Of a DNA stretch of 60,000 nt, positions 34,001 to 47,305 are shown one piece after another (position 1 is the first letter of the stretch; every line of letters begins with the position of its first letter). This stretch comes from Owenia fusiformis (lineage: Eukaryota > Annelida > Polychaeta > Sabellida > Oweniidae). The notes beneath the pieces were generated by a model. It saw nothing but the letters and a program-made list of their open reading frames with translations, was not told the origin of the DNA and did no database searches. The translations under genes were made by a program, and so were the position numbers. Location of the stretch: assembly GCA_903813345.2 (NCBI GenBank), contig CAIIXF020000006.1, positions 40,188,848 through 40,248,847 of the forward strand, written 5' to 3'.

Positions 34001-34061
34001 ATATATATACCGTATACCACTGGGATTTTGAGAGACGTGCCAGCGAAAATTTCAAAATAGC

Positions 34062-37000
34062 ATGTCTAAGCCAGCATACAAGTTAATCTACTTCGATGGA
34101 AAAGGAAGGGGGGAGCTGATACGTTTGATATTCATTTCGCAAAATATTAACTATGACGATTCAAGAGTAAAAATGGAGGATTGGGCAGCACTGAAACCGA
34201 GTATGTATTAATACTTAAATACACTCCCCTCCACAAGTTTTGCAACGGAAGTCAACTCTTAAATCACTTATTAAAATCCGTTTATGTTAGATAATTTAAA
34301 AAACATCGAACTGTTCCAAAGTTTTGCATAAAATGAACAAAAATATAAACTTGTAGAGAATAACCATAAAACAACAGCGAACATTCTGACATCAATTCCA
34401 ATGGCAAATTAGGCCTGTTTATAAAACTTGATATCGAACGTGCCAATACCAACGGTCATTTTTGAGACCCCCCCCCTCCCCCTGAATACTGAATGAAGAT
34501 AACGTGTGTTTTAAAAGTGAAAAATAGGGTTGGGAAGCTATTTGGTTTTATTGCGATGCAGTCACCCCTGACTGCGTTTTGAAGTATTTTTTATTACAAT
34601 AGTCGATATTTTGAGCAGGTGTGCAACTTACTTTTCAACTTACTTACTAACTAACTACGGGAGCTATATATCCAGTGTCTCTTCTTTTTCTAGAAAAATA
34701 ACCACATACAGACATATGGTTCAGTATTTTTCAAGATATAGAGATTATAGCGATTTCTTACGATTGTGTTTCATGGACAACCTGTAACTTTACAAAAATT
34801 CATCGTTTAGTAATCTTACACAATTTGGAAAATGTCGGGCTTTATATATTATGAAAAATTAATATATCTAATCAGACACCAAATTCAACTTTTTCGTTGT
34901 CTTTTCAGAAACTCCAACGGGTCAATTGCCGTTTCTTGAAGTTAGAATCCCACAAGAAGATGGGGGAGAAAATGTGACACTCCTTCCAGAGAGTATACCA
35001 ATCGCTCGCTTCGTTGCAAACGAAGCAGGTACACTTTATGTTACATTTTAGTTTTTGTAGGCCATTTTATATGCTAAGACTGTGATATGTGGCGTTAGCA
35101 TATGTGACCAAGGCATAATGCTGGCGACGCTATTTTCATAACACTAACGGGCAGGGTGGGTGGCAGATGGGTGTATATGTGTATTAAAATCTCGAAAATG
35201 GAAGGTCAAATGGGGTCAAAAGTAGGTCAAAGTAACGTAGGGTTGCGCTTTTTTGCATATTTTTTACTTTTTTAATAAAAAACAATATATAATATTTTCT
35301 TAGCCAGAAAAGGGTGATAAATGTGATAGGACAAAAAGGCGTTTGTATATGCTTTTCCTAGATCTTGAGAAAAAAATGAAATGTCGAAAAAATGAGAATA
35401 AGCATATCTGAACCAGAAGTTGCAGCTAGCATTGACCAATGTTCATGATTTTTTGCATCTGATTATAGATGCTACATGTATCTATTGGTACATATCAACC
35501 TATTACATAGAATCGAATTTTTTTCTTCTGTATTCACGTTGTCTCGATATTCTGTATTGGCACTCGACTTCGTCTCGTTCCAATACGGAATTTCTCGAGC
35601 AGAATATATCCTGTATTGCACTTCAAATCATTCAATAACTTATAAGAGTGCCTACAATTATTGAGTTGATAATGTGGGAAGGGTGAAATGTTAGAACCAT
35701 ATGTCTCATTTCCAAATGGACCTTTAATTTCCATTGTTATCATTAAAGCCAGCGAAACTAGATAGTTATTGATGAGGGTGGGAATGAAAATAGTAGGGGA
35801 AAGGTCCAAGGGAGGGGACATTTTCAATTATTGATATTGAGATTAAAGATATTTATATTTTACTTGCTTGATGATGAGGGTGGGGTTGAGGTTTTTTGTT
35901 TTACCTTCTGTGTTATTTTCCTTATTTGACATAAAAAATTGAAAAGTAGTTCTGTATTATACAGCAAGAAGATCATAAAATTGCGTGAAAATACAAACTT
36001 TCGTTATTGCGATGTATTCAATTTTGTATAAACATATTTTTATTGAATTAAAAGAGCAAAAGTCTTTTCTGGGTCACTGCGAATGGCATGATTTCCTCGA
36101 GTCTCTTCAGTTGCAAGGCAACCATACTGGGACCGATTCGCGTCGTTCCACTACTGCCCTTGGTGGGGGCCCGCTACCATACTGTATGACTCCCGGGGTC
36201 TACTAATGCACGTTAGTGGAGGAACCAACCACAGTCTCACAATCTGTCTCCAGCAAGAGCGGCTAGAGAACCAACCCATGCCAAGGGCCAGTAAACGGTT
36301 GGACCTTCGGACCGGGTGTCCGTAGTGCAATGATCAAAAACTCCGTACCTGGGGCTCGAACGCGGGACCTCCGTATCCCACTACGTTCGACCACGGCGTA
36401 ACCCCCTAACCGATGAGGCCACACTGCTTAGGTGTCAAAACTGCTCAAAAATGTAATAGTTGTTTCAATAGTTTTGCTTGGATAAACACGTACAAGGCTA
36501 TAATAATCTTATTTTCTAAACTATTTGTTTGGAATTACTTATTTACTAACTAAATAACTGTGATTACTAACGGAAATCACAGCCCACGTGTGTAATTGGC
36601 TACTTCGCTTAAATGCGCCTTCAGATACCCTATGCTACAGGACGAGAGGGAATTCGATTAAATAACATTTTAATTTTGAATCAATCAATTTTCAGTGTCC
36701 ACAAACATTTGAGTCTAATTGTTTCTATGTACAGTCACCACAACGCGACATTTTGGGGTTAACGAAGTTCGCGTACATTGTAGGTGTTCGAAATATATAT
36801 TCATGTATCGTTCCAATATTTTGGATCGATGTTTGCTACGGGTACTTGCTTTCAAGATATTTGCCACGTTGAAAGCTTACATGTACATTGACTTGATACT
36901 GGACTAATTACAAAATTACATAAAATGCAATCGAGTTTACGAGTTCACGTTAAATAGCCTATTAGCCTTATTTGGTCAAATGAAATTTTTAAATGATGCA

Positions 37001-39065
37001 AGACTTGTATGTTCGAGGGTATAGTTCAATACTCTACAGGTGTGTGTTTATGGCTAACGATATGAGGTAATTAATTTGGCCAAACAAGCCACTAGTCGGC
37101 TAATGGTGTTCCTGAGTAGGTTTAGGTTTCGATTTCTTTTCATTCACGATCATATATTGACGTTATTTACCAAGGGGAAAAATCCGACGATGAAGTATCA
37201 GATTTTGTGACATTATTTTGAGGAGAAATGGGCTTATGAAGACATTGTTGTATGTGCAATTGCACAAATATTTTTGACATTTAATTTCTTCATTTTTTCG
37301 ACCAAATTACCTATCTCCAGATCGAGGAAAGGTATTCACCGACGGTTTCTTGTCAAAAGGGGAAGATTCTATTTCTATCACATTTAGTACCCCTTTCTGG
37401 CTAAAAAGCGTTAGCCTATATGTTTCATTTTTTTATTGTACAAGTAAGAAATACGCGAAAAAATACTTGAAAAAAATACTTGAAAAGGGGGGCAGACCCC
37501 CCCCCCCCCTTGTCAATTAGTGTTATGAAAGATACGTTGTACACATTAGGGTTAAACCTTAGAAAAATGATTATCAAGAGAAAAACACACAATTTTGGCA
37601 GATGAATGGGTCTACTGTACATAGAAATGCAAATACAAACATCAACAACTGTTCTTTGTTCAGGTATTGCTGGTAAAACTAATCTCGAGAAAGCCCAAGC
37701 AGACATCATTGTCGATACCTTGACCGAGTTTCTTCATGCTGTATTCGAAGTTATATATCCTGAAATAAATGTAAGTCTTTATTTCAGCTCCCCTTACATA
37801 TGAACGAATCCACTAAACACAGTCTTTCGAATAGCATTTGAGTTATGTTCATTCATATAACTGTATGTGCATTGAACAGCGTTGGGGGTCGTATGTGTAA
37901 GTATATATCCCTTTGGCAAGTTTTGGATGCTAAAATATGCGCTTCTGTTCGTATATTTACATACCCAATCGCCAGAGTTGACAATTTATCCATTTTGCAA
38001 GACTGCGTTTGGAGGATTCGTCCATATGTTAGGGGGCCTTAAAGCCTTAAAGGGCTCCCCACATGAGTAAAATTAGTTTCCATTAGTTTATGCATATCGG
38101 GGTGTTCGTATGTTGAAGTTCTCTTTTGGACATAGACATACAAGTACACATCACTGTCTTCTATACTAGTTTTTGACCACTCAGTCAAACACCCTTGATT
38201 ATCATTTACGCAAACAAGCAAATTAAGTATTGCCTGAACCTGGAACCGAATCCGGGACATATTGCTGCGCTATACGGGTAACCTTGAAGTCCTTAACTTG
38301 TATTTGCAGCCCACTGCCCTCGCAGCTGTCATTGCAAAGGAAGGGACGAAAGCTCTTGGTAATGTTCAGAAACTTTTTGTATCGAACAACCCCGGTGGTG
38401 AATTCCTGGTTGGAACGGAGGTATGTCATACGATTTCATCAGCACACGAAGGGTTTAAGAAGTAAATGATATAACGACAGTGTCTTGATTTCAGAACAAC
38501 GTTTATTGTTTGAGCTTCGACCAGAAGGAATGATATGTACATGTACCACGGCCATTTGCCTCTTCTTATTTAAATAACGGCTCCTGAAATATTGGGCAGG
38601 GGTAAGCCATTCATCCGTGTGTGATACATCATCAAAACAGGACCAGGATGGTTAGATCATAATTTTTAATAAAAGTGTTTTCCCGGTTATTTCCCCTTAA
38701 ATCAATTATGCTTTACATTAAATACGAGTATGACGAAAAAACATATCTTTTACGAATTGGCGAGGTTATCGTTCCTTTATTTCGACTTCACTACTTGTAT
38801 CGCGCATCTGTCAATCCCTTTCATAAACCACGTTCAATCATTTTCTTTTAATTTAAAGAATCTGGTATAATATTTTCATTTGTTACAGATGACATGGGCC
38901 GATATATGCTTCTTCAACGTGATAGACACCCTATCAAGTTTCGGAGAAGACGCAGAGAAGATTTTAAATAGTTACAGCCCGAAACTTATGAGCATATATA
39001 AGTGCGTCGCTGAAAACCCGAACATAAAGAAGTGGCTAGAAACACGACCAAAAAACCCATGGTAG
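34062..39065 (+). CDS. Sigma-class glutathione S-transferase, gene 1 (five coding exons)
   Basis: Exons are 34062-34200, 34909-35028, 37664-37770, 38310-38420 and 38889-39065, all with GT/AG borders. They encode 217 residues, the usual length for cytosolic sigma GSTs and hematopoietic prostaglandin D synthases. The N-terminal thioredoxin-like half has YKLIYFDGKGRGELIRLIF with catalytic-position Tyr10, Trp41, Lys45, GQLP (51-54) and the glutathione-contacting Glu74-Ser75. The helical half has the conserved NPGGEFLVG and MTWADICFFN, which includes the Thr-x-x-Asp N-capping box, and ends CVAENPNIKKWLETRP. Compared with gene 2, exon 2 carries a nine-residue insertion (IPQEDGGEN region). Likely role: cytosolic glutathione conjugation or isomerisation of an electrophilic or prostanoid substrate; the substrate cannot be told. 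Intron 2 holds a SINE. A poly(A) signal AATAAA is at 39457-39462. Confidence 0.9.
34219..34290 (+). repeat. Transposon-end relic in intron 1 of GST gene 1
   Basis: ACACTCCCCTCCACAAGTTT followed by TGCAACGG matches the end of the 17355-18204 foldback family. Only one end is present. Confidence 0.45.
36075..36432 (-). repeat. tRNA-derived SINE in intron 2 of GST gene 1
   Basis: On the minus strand the unit starts near 36428 with a box-A-like TGGCCTCATCGGTTAGGGGG and a box B CGCGTTCGAGCCCC about 45 bp later. A GC-rich body of about 260 bp follows (CCAAGGGCAGTAGTGGAACG near its end), much richer in GC than the host intron. It is a better preserved SINE than those at 10.8 and 23.5 kb. The tail and target duplication were not resolved. 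Confidence 0.65.
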
Positions 39066-39282
39066 AAGGGATTTCGTTTTGTTTAACAGACTTACGCAAT
39101 CAAACTGCTGAATGGACACTTCTTAATGCTCAAATGTGACCATGTGCATATGGATGTTTACGTCAATAGGGTATTTCACGTGCACATGGCGTGTGTTCAT
39201 GGAGAAACTTATGAATGAATAGTGACCAAACGTATTTTGAAAGTTGTCATAATTCCACTAAGTTACAGTTACGCAGTGGTCA

Positions 39283-39382
39283 ATTTTGCTCTGATCTTCA
39301 ACACCATCGCCCGACCGATGAGTATTTTGTTCGAAACTGAATGCAATTTTGAACAAAATACTCAACTGCCGGAAATCGGCAA
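39283..39382. repeat. Hairpin repeat in the 3' UTR of GST gene 1
   Basis: GAGTATTTTGTTCGAA and TTGAACAAAATACTC form the arms of a hairpin framed by GCCCGACCGAT and ATCGGCAACG. The same hairpin family recurs, inverted, at 40646-40737. It lies between the stop codon (39065) and the poly(A) signal (39457), so it should be in the mRNA. Confidence 0.6.
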
Positions 39383-40645
39383 CGAAAATAGGAACAAATG
39401 TGACCATGGCATTACTGTTATATTTCTTTTACGATTTACTATTTTTCATTTAATGCAATAAACGATCTAAGCGTAATGTTTATTAATAGCTGGTATTGTT
39501 TGTTGGTTCGTCCCTTCCTTTATCCAATTCGTTATTAGAAAGAAAGTCTTCTGTGCGAATCGCCCATACTAGGCTCGCTTTAAGAATGTTGTTGACTCGA
39601 TCAAGACGAATTATCAAACCTAATCAAGAAAGGGCCTGGACGATTTTGTACATGTTTTCATTTAAAATAGAAACCTATTGTATCTTGTATGAATACTATA
39701 TTCTAGTGTATGAACCAATAGTTTTGATTTAACGATTTTAATTCTAAATAATTCTTGTATTTAATGACTTCAGTATGAATAAATTTGTACCTTGGTGTTA
39801 TGGGCTCCGATTGTTATACTGGTATGGTGGGAGAGAGGGATATTCAGTCTTTTTTCTTTTCATGTTTGATCAGGGGGGGGGGGGCTAGTTAGTATTTGTT
39901 ATCCTTTTTAGTGGTGTGCGTTTCTTTCATGTTTTATTTTCCTCGCGGTGTTCTGTAACTATTTTTGATCCTTTCCCATTGGCTTTAGAAGTGTCATATA
40001 ACTTATGCATACATATTTTTGTCGCAGGTACACACAATTCCCTTTAATCATTGGTATGATCTACATGTACACATATATAAAAAATCATTGAATACCCAAA
40101 CATGGCTCTTCTATAAAACATCACGAAATATAAGGTGTAATTACAATTAATCACTTCATTTGATGTTAAACCAAATGCACAAAAATACAATAATGTATTG
40201 AACTCCACCGTCTTGAAACACATTTTTGAAAAAGGCTGTTGCCTCTGCTTGGTTTATCAGAGTGAAGATGAAAAGTAAAAAAAAGTAAAGGACATAAAGC
40301 AGGTCATATAAAATTGTACAAAGATTTCGTATACTTAAAGGTCGATTATTATCAATACTGAGAATGGTAAATGATTCATGTATGAATAATCTCAGAATTT
40401 AAACAACAATGGATTTTTCCGAACCAGAGTCTATGATATTTCAGTATTGACTTCTGCTTTTTCCTTGCAATTGTGGTTAAATATCGGAACAAATCTCTAA
40501 GATACATCATAAAATGCACGTGTTTTCGGCCGAAATAAAGATGGCACCAGCAGAGTCGTATTAATCTTCCATAAACACAGATTGATTCACATGCCCTCTT
40601 TGTTATTCATATCGCATATTGTCACATTTTGCCTCAATTTTCAAT

Positions 40646-40737
40646 ACGGCGCCCGGCCGATTGTATATTTTGTTCAAAAGTGTATTCAATTTTGAACAAA
40701 ATGTGCAATCGTCCGAGCGCCGGCCGATGGATCAGAG
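40646..40737. repeat. Second copy of the GST 3' UTR hairpin family
   Basis: TATTTTGTTCAAAA and TTTTGAACAAAAT arms, framed by CGGCGCCCGGCCGAT and its near complement CGAGCGCCGGCCGAT. The palindrome is more complete than the 39.3-kb copy. Confidence 0.65.
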
Positions 40738-41099
40738 CAAACTTGACTCCGGCATTAGCCGCTGTTTAATTGCATTTTAATTCACAATAATTCAGCCGTT
40801 TGTACCTATCAAGTGACGGTGATTAAAATAAGAATTCGATCTGAGATTTCAAAACTATGTACCAAATGGTCAATTACCCGGATGTATAAGTCATATTAAA
40901 AGTGAATACGATCATCGGTGTAAAAACACTTCAGACGAAATCCCCCTTTATATTTACATCGTTTAATTAAATTATTTTAATTAAGATTTAGTGAAATACC
41001 ATTCAAACGATGGTTTCTTTTATTTACATACAGATACTTTATAAATGCATTAATCATCTATTAAATAATATCCCCAACCAATAGCTGTCCAGCTTAGGT

Positions 41100-41620
41100 G
41101 ATATGTACAGAGTATGACCTATACTCTAGATCAGTCCATTTTAGAAGATAACTGTGGCATCTAGCCATCTACCGTCAGGGATCAGGTCCCTGTAGTTGTT
41201 GCTGGCTGTGACCACTATATAGTCTTATACCCTGTGTCCCCTACCACAACGGGACACGAGAGCTAATCCTCCCATGGCCCACGAACACAGTAACTGAACA
41301 GGACATTGCCAGCTTGATCAAAACATTATATAGAATTCCCTCATGATCACAAGCTATAATGACCATATATAGGGATACTGGGAAGGTCACGCTATTGTTG
41401 CTCATCCATCTCCCGCTCTGAAGAGCTCAATGGCCAAGGCGTCCCCTCCCGAGGATATTGTACCATCTCTTGCCGTTCTGGATTCTCCACTGCTGATCCG
41501 TGACGCTTTTAATGTTTTTGAAAGCTTCCTTGGCCACCCCTTCACCCTACACACACCGAGCAACTGGTTCCACTTGATTATTGAACACTCGAGTCACAAA
41601 TCAAAACAAAATGTGTAAAC
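41100..41620. other. GC-richer unclassified segment
   Basis: Composition is clearly less AT-rich than its flanks. One strand has a 62-codon frame from 41430 (MAKASPPEDIVPSL), but no homology is recognised and no splice context is evident. It could be part of a longer repeat or a non-coding transcript. Confidence 0.25.
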
Positions 41621-41642
41621 CGTTTCTAAAACTAATTCTTAA

Positions 41643-41807
41643 TCCGGTCTAAAAGGGTAGGTGGTCCTATCAAATTTTGGTCCTACTCTCGATTGATTTA
41701 TGTGGTGACCTAATTACAATTGTTTTTCTTATATATTTATAGTACAGTCAGTGCCAGTAAGGGCCGTAAGGAAAGGGGACCATAATCCCCAATTTACTTT
41801 TTACCGG
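41643..41807 (+). mobile_element. Short MITE, family A (copy 3 of 3)
   Basis: Same strand and extent as 10639-10802. Ends CCGGTCTAAAAGGGTAGG and complement of CCGGTAAAAAGTAAATT, core AGGGCCGTAAGGAAAGGGGA. Confidence 0.65.
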
Positions 41808-42089
41808 GATGCTCTCCTTGCAAAATAAGATTTAAAGAAATTGCAATGTTCGAGTTCCAAAGGAGTCTTCATAGTACAGGTTCAATATTGGTCTATACCT
41901 TTTCCCATCTCATGTAGGGAGACGGGCTCGGATTTTATAGCACACTTACATTCTTACCAACCCAAGACACGTTGAAGGCCGTTTTTCTCCCCTGAATTTA
42001 GTTGTTGTTACTACACCTATAAAAACAAATTAGTACACATTGGACTTTGGGGAAACTCATCTATTGACCTTTACCTAAATTTTAAAAGC

Positions 42090-45000
42090 AAATACTTTTA
42101 ATAATCATGCATCCTACTGATGACACTTGGTGAAATCAATAGAATAATATATATAAAGATGTTTTATTTTCGGATATTTGTGTAAAAAGATGCGTAATAA
42201 TACAGTATTTCCATTCAGTATTGTAATTATTATATTATATTATGAAGGAAAAAAATATAATCAGCATAATATACTATATTATATAGAGATTGATATAATA
42301 TAATTAGAAATAAGTGAGATCCAAATATATTATTTGTACATATAAACATTTACCAAATCCGATTATCTCAATAAGAAAATGTAGCAGGATGTTTTATTCC
42401 CAGTATAATATTATTTTTTAGAATTATTTGCGCCAATTTATATTTATTCTGTCTTTCTAAAATATTATTTGGTCATTTTTATCAATCCAAACTGATGATT
42501 GCAGTTTATATAGAATTTTTTCCATTCTAAAAAAAATATTATTTTCTAGTATTTTCCCATCTAAGCAGAATATATCAAATTATATTGTATTATTTGGGTT
42601 CTAAAAAATATTATACTCGATTATTCTCGTCCAACTTGATGTACAATCCATCTGGTTAATTACTTAACCAAACAAAACAAAGAATGCACAGCATGGCATG
42701 GTTAATAGGATCAACCGTTCTACTGGCCTTCTCATCTCTATAACTTACACATGTCACACTTATTTTATTTTGATTGTTATATTTCTATTTGAAAAATATT
42801 TACAAATAAATGTTTAGAAGAAAGAAATTTAACTTGATTGAAATTAATGTTAACAATGGATGAAAAGTGTGAAAAAGTCATCAATTAAAAATCAAAAAAT
42901 TAACTTTCCAATGAGTTAATCGATTCAATCCAAATTTTAACACAATATTAATCATAGAAAGAGGGATTCTATACAATAAAACAAATATGAATGATTTAAT
43001 TTGTAAATTATTATTTTTTGTGGAAATTAGAACAATCGGCTCTAGATATTAATCCATTAACTCCAACAAACGGATTAACTTTCACAAACAGATTAGTAAT
43101 CAGTGAACAAAACTCATCTCATAGAAATTGAAAAAACTTAGGGATTAAAGTTTTACTTATATTGCTCTGAATTCAATACATGAATGTGAATGATGAAAAT
43201 CTGCATGATTTTGAAAGAATTGTTGGCCAAGGGGAGGGGATCGTTACTCGTTAGGTACAGGCCTGTATTAAATACGTAATGTTTTTAGCTTTTTAAACTT
43301 AATATGGCTGACAAACAATGGAGTGAAAATGTGAGGAAATCCATTGATTAAAAATCAACTTTCCGTTGAGTCAATCAATTTAATCCAAATTTTAACACAA
43401 TGTTAATCATAACATTAGGGACATTATACAATCAAATAAATATGAAAAACTGAATTTTTGAATTATTTTTTGTGAAACTTAGAACTGTTGGCTGTAGGAA
43501 ATTAATCCATTGCCTCTAACAAACGGATTAGTATCAGTGTTAACGAAACTCATATTAAAGAAGTTGAATAATTGGGGATTAAAGTTTTACTTATCATATT
43601 GGTCTGACATACATGTACCATAGTATGCCAATATGTTATTTACATCAGTTTGTTCTACCATGCACCAATTTGCTCAAAGCATAATCATCGCTTTGTCAGA
43701 TGAAACATTAAGAATAAATGTAAAATGTCCCCGCTTCTTTATTTTCATTATCAAACAACTAAACATATTGAATATGTATTTGGAAATGGAAAACAAAGAA
43801 AGGTTAATAAAACCAGCTTTAATTAAAAGAAATGGTCCAATTGTAGTAGAAACAAATGTATTCCATCATGGACTAATCTGTTGTTTTTATCCCTGGTTTA
43901 CATGTATATCTCAGATATTATATGGATAACAGAAAACATGTGAATTGTGAAATGTGAGAGAATACGAGTTTTAATTTTGTTTTAGCATGGACCACTTGTA
44001 TCAGTTAATCTAATGCACGTTTCCTAATTTATTATCAGTGATTTGCCAGAAGAAATCGGAGCTATACATCCAATATATTACAGGCTCGTAATAAGTTTTA
44101 GCCCAGGGGATCAATTTTCAAAACAAACCAAGGGGTCACAATTGATAATTTTGGCCCAAAATCACTTACCAGTGCTCAGATTGGTAAAAAATGTAGGATG
44201 TTGAAAGAATTTTGGCAAGGGGGAAGGGGATTTACTTGAACCCAACGACCCCCCACCCTCCCTGGCCATGGACCAATACCAAATTCGTAATGTATTGATA
44301 TATAGCAATTTCGTGTCATAAATGTTTTGTGTTGTTCGTGAAGTGATTAAAGGTGTTTGTGTAAGAGGGGGCTTTAAGTGTTGTTTGTTGTAAACTTAAT
44401 TTGACAGAGAAACAATTGAGTTAAATTGTGAGGAAACCCAATAGGGTAAAAATGTGAGGAAACCCATTGATTAAAAATTAACTTTCTGTTAAATGGATGA
44501 ATTAAATCCAAATTTTAACACAATGTTAATCATAACATAAGGGACATTATACAATCAAATAAATATGAAAAACTAAATTTGAAATTTATTTTTCAGTTGA
44601 AATTAGAACCAACTGCTGTAGAAATTAATCCCTTAACTCTAACAAACAGATTATTTATCAGTGTGAACAAAACTCAAATCATGGAAATTGAATAATTAGG
44701 GATTAAAGCTTGTTGCTCTGGAATGCCAATACATGTATGTGAATGGTGAAAAACTACATGATTTTGAAAGTATTGTTGGCCACGGGGAGGGGGGTCCTTG
44801 GCTAAGGGTCTGTATAAAATGCGTAATGTGTTTATTGAATATTGAGCAGTTCCGTGTCATGACTGTTTTTCCGGTTGGCAAAGTGAATACAGGTGGTTGT
44901 TTGTACCTGTGTAAGAAGGGATCGATTTAAATGTTGTTTGCTATGAACTTAATGTGACAGAGAAACAATGGAATAAAAATGTGAGGAAAACCAATTAATT

Positions 45001-45630
45001 AAGAATTCAAAAATTAACTTTACAATGAATTAATTGATTGAATCAAAAATTTAACACAATGTTAATCATAACATTAGGGACATTATATAATCAAATATGT
45101 ATGTAAAAACTTATTTTGCAAATTATTTATGTGGAATTAAGAGCCATCAGCTGTAGAGATTAATCCATTAACACTAACAAATGGATTAATTATCAGTATA
45201 AATGAAACTCATTTCATAGGATATGAATAATTAGGGATTAACGGCTTGAAAATAACAGCGTATAATCGGTTTTTGATTGCAAATGCCAACATATTATTTG
45301 CTCCTGACAGGAATATTATTCTATATTATATGGTATTATATGTTGTTCCCTTTAAATAATACACGAATAATATTATTAAATCAAAAATAATTCTTAAAAA
45401 TATGTATTATATTTTTTTCCGCTATAATAAAAGAAATAACTGCCTATTATACAGGAAAAAATATTCTCTACGATTCTCTCTTAATGCAACTTATTTAGCA
45501 GTATATTAAACATTTTATTCTATATTATTTTAACTATTTTACCAAGTGTGAATTAATAGCATTGGTCATTTGTACAACTCTCTCTCCCTGGTTTGATGCT
45601 AAAAGCAATCAATCTAATAATCATGTAATC
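42090..45630 (+). repeat. Array of four roughly 0.5-kb monomers between AT-rich flanks
   Basis: Monomers begin near 42838, 43306, 44405 and 44957. Each has in order a GGAGTGAAAATGTGAGGAAA-type start, TCCAAATTTTAACACAATGT, TAATCATAACATTAGGGACA, TTAATCC(A/C)TTAAC.CTAACAAA(C/T)GG and TAATTAGGGATTAAAG. The 43.3-kb monomer is longer because it holds an inserted hAT-like MITE (44082-44275) and extra sequence. ATATTATT-rich low-complexity blocks flank the array (42120-42640, 45290-45560). AAAGCAA..A.T.TAATAATCATG occurs directly repeated at about 42086 and 45597, possibly the outer boundary of one large unit. No coding frame. Confidence 0.7.
44082..44275 (-). mobile_element. hAT-like MITE, family G (copy 2), nested in the array
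   Basis: Reverse-complement match to 30434-30635, with CCTGGCCA, GGGGTCGTTGGGTTC, ATCTGAGCACTGGTAAGTGA and ATTTTGGGCC. The ends are more decayed than in copy 1. Confidence 0.6.
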
Positions 45631-45837
45631 AAATACATTACACTATATAAGTGTATTTTCTTCTGAAAGGTACATATAAAATGCCGTTTTATATTTTCTG
45701 TTGTATAATAGTTTGAAGTTGTGCTTACATGTCACATAAAAAGGCATCTCCCCAGAGGCACGTACAAAATTGCCTAGTTCTATATTTTCAATTGGTGTTG
45801 TATTAAAGTATTTATGTTATGGGACCATTTACTAGTA

Positions 45838-46074
45838 CAGTTGGGGACAAAAATAAATGACAGGTCGATTTTCGATCACCATTTCCTAATTATGGTGGTC
45901 TGAAAGCCCATAATTTCCAATATTGTCTAGATACATATCCCTTAAAATTTGTATATTTGACATTTTGTATAATCTCATCCACTGATTCATGGCCTCTTGT
46001 AAATTCTCTTATTTTTAACATGGGAAATCCTCACTTCAGCAAATCCACCTGTCATTTATTTATGTCCCCAACTA
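45838..46074. mobile_element. Tc1/mariner-type MITE, 237 bp
   Basis: The ends AGTTGGGGACAAAAATAAAT and ATTTATTTATGTCCCCAACT are inverted and continue into GACAGGT/ACCTGTC. TA flanks both sides (45836-45837, 46075-46076). No frame. Confidence 0.85.
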
Positions 46075-46349
46075 TATACGGGCATTTGACAAGGTTTCTG
46101 TAGGCAATTCAATTCACTATTTGGTGATTCATTTTAGCATGTATTGTTTATGAACTATATATTTCATGGCAAGTTTGAATGTTCGTGATCATAATAGGCA
46201 GTGCATGTTGCTATTTAAAGGTAACTGACAAATAAAGGAACTGAATAGCGGACTTGGGCCCTTTTAACCCTAGAAGTCCTAAGTAACAAAAGCTACGCGA
46301 ACGCCTAAAACGCCCAAAATGACCCCCTCTTCCACTTGTAAAATCGTTA

Positions 46350-46760
46350 TTAGTAAAGCTGCAAAGGATGTCATAACTTTTTCCAGATATACTTCACTCA
46401 ATTATCAACGATATGGTGTAATAACCTTAACAACTATGTAATATTTAATAATTTTATTCCAAAGACAACACGTATGATGGAATTAGTGATTTTCCCAATT
46501 GATTTTGTCCCTTTGAGCTGATGATTACATCATAATAAATTGATAATAAATTAGTAAAGCAAGGATGTTCAAGCTTTTTCTAAATATACTTCATTCAATT
46601 ATTGTATCTACTATACGATGTAATAACATTAACAACTATATGATGACGTAAGATTGGGTAATTTTATTCTAAAGACAACAGCTATGGTAGAATTGACGCT
46701 AGCTTTTCCGATTTTGTCTATTGAAGCGGATGATTACATCATTATAAATAATAAATTAAT
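46350..46760 (+). repeat. Tandem duplication, unit about 200 bp
   Basis: Two units (about 46350-46553 and 46554-46760) share ATATACTTCA(C/T)TCAATTAT, GTAATAAC(C/A)TTAACAACTAT, TTTTATTC(C/T)AAAGACAACA and GATGATTACATCAT(A/T)ATAAAT. They have diverged by about a quarter, so the duplication is old. Confidence 0.7.
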
Positions 46761-47305
46761 TACCCTATGTACAATTCTTCTGATTTTTTCAAAGAGCATT
46801 TGTTATATCTGTAGGTTCAGCAACTTAACATTTGAAGATCCTACATGATTCCTAACAAAATGTGTATATAGTTACTTCATATGATTATATTACATATTAA
46901 TTGTATTAATCAGGATGACAAGATTTAAAACTGTAACTCCACTTTGAAAATATTCTATCATCACAAATTTTAGACTGGATAATTAACTGAAGGAACACAT
47001 TACGTTAACAGTAAAGAATATAACTGCGTTTATTAAAGTTTTGCCCGTTTAGTCACGGGGAGTATAAAATCCCCCCTCTTTTATATTCTCTATATTTAAG
47101 TGAGGTTACAATAGGGAGGGGGTCCGATCAGTGAGTCAGATAAATCGCGATATCTCATTCACCTGTACGAACACTGAATGTTTAGTAATGCCTGTTAAAA
47201 GCCTCTATGGTTTAAACAAAGAGTCAACACTTGCTAAATAGAATACACTAATATTTGATTATCACAAATAAAACAGAATGACTTGCAGTTTTCAACTAAG
47301 CCAAA
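46761..47305. other. Non-coding stretch upstream of GST gene 2
   Basis: No gene or repeat is supported. Only the promoter-proximal block that follows is conserved with GST gene 1. Confidence 0.4.

Noticed and set aside
37485-37512. Long C-run and G-run near 37.5 kb, and similar runs at 20250, 27940, 34470 and 39870
   Set aside because: Homopolymer runs are common in this sequence and in MITE bodies. Their exact lengths may be assembly or sequencing error, so no meaning was assigned.
41430-41618. 62-codon frame MAKASPPEDIVPSL in the GC-richer segment
   Set aside because: No homology recognised, no splice sites or neighbouring coding exon found. Only the compositional shift was recorded.
43633-43929. 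98-codon frame in the monomer array
   Set aside because: No recognisable domain, very AT-driven composition, and not conserved in the neighbouring monomers.
46350-46760. Possible MITE pair
   Set aside because: The two units are in direct tandem with no inverted ends, so this is a local tandem duplication.
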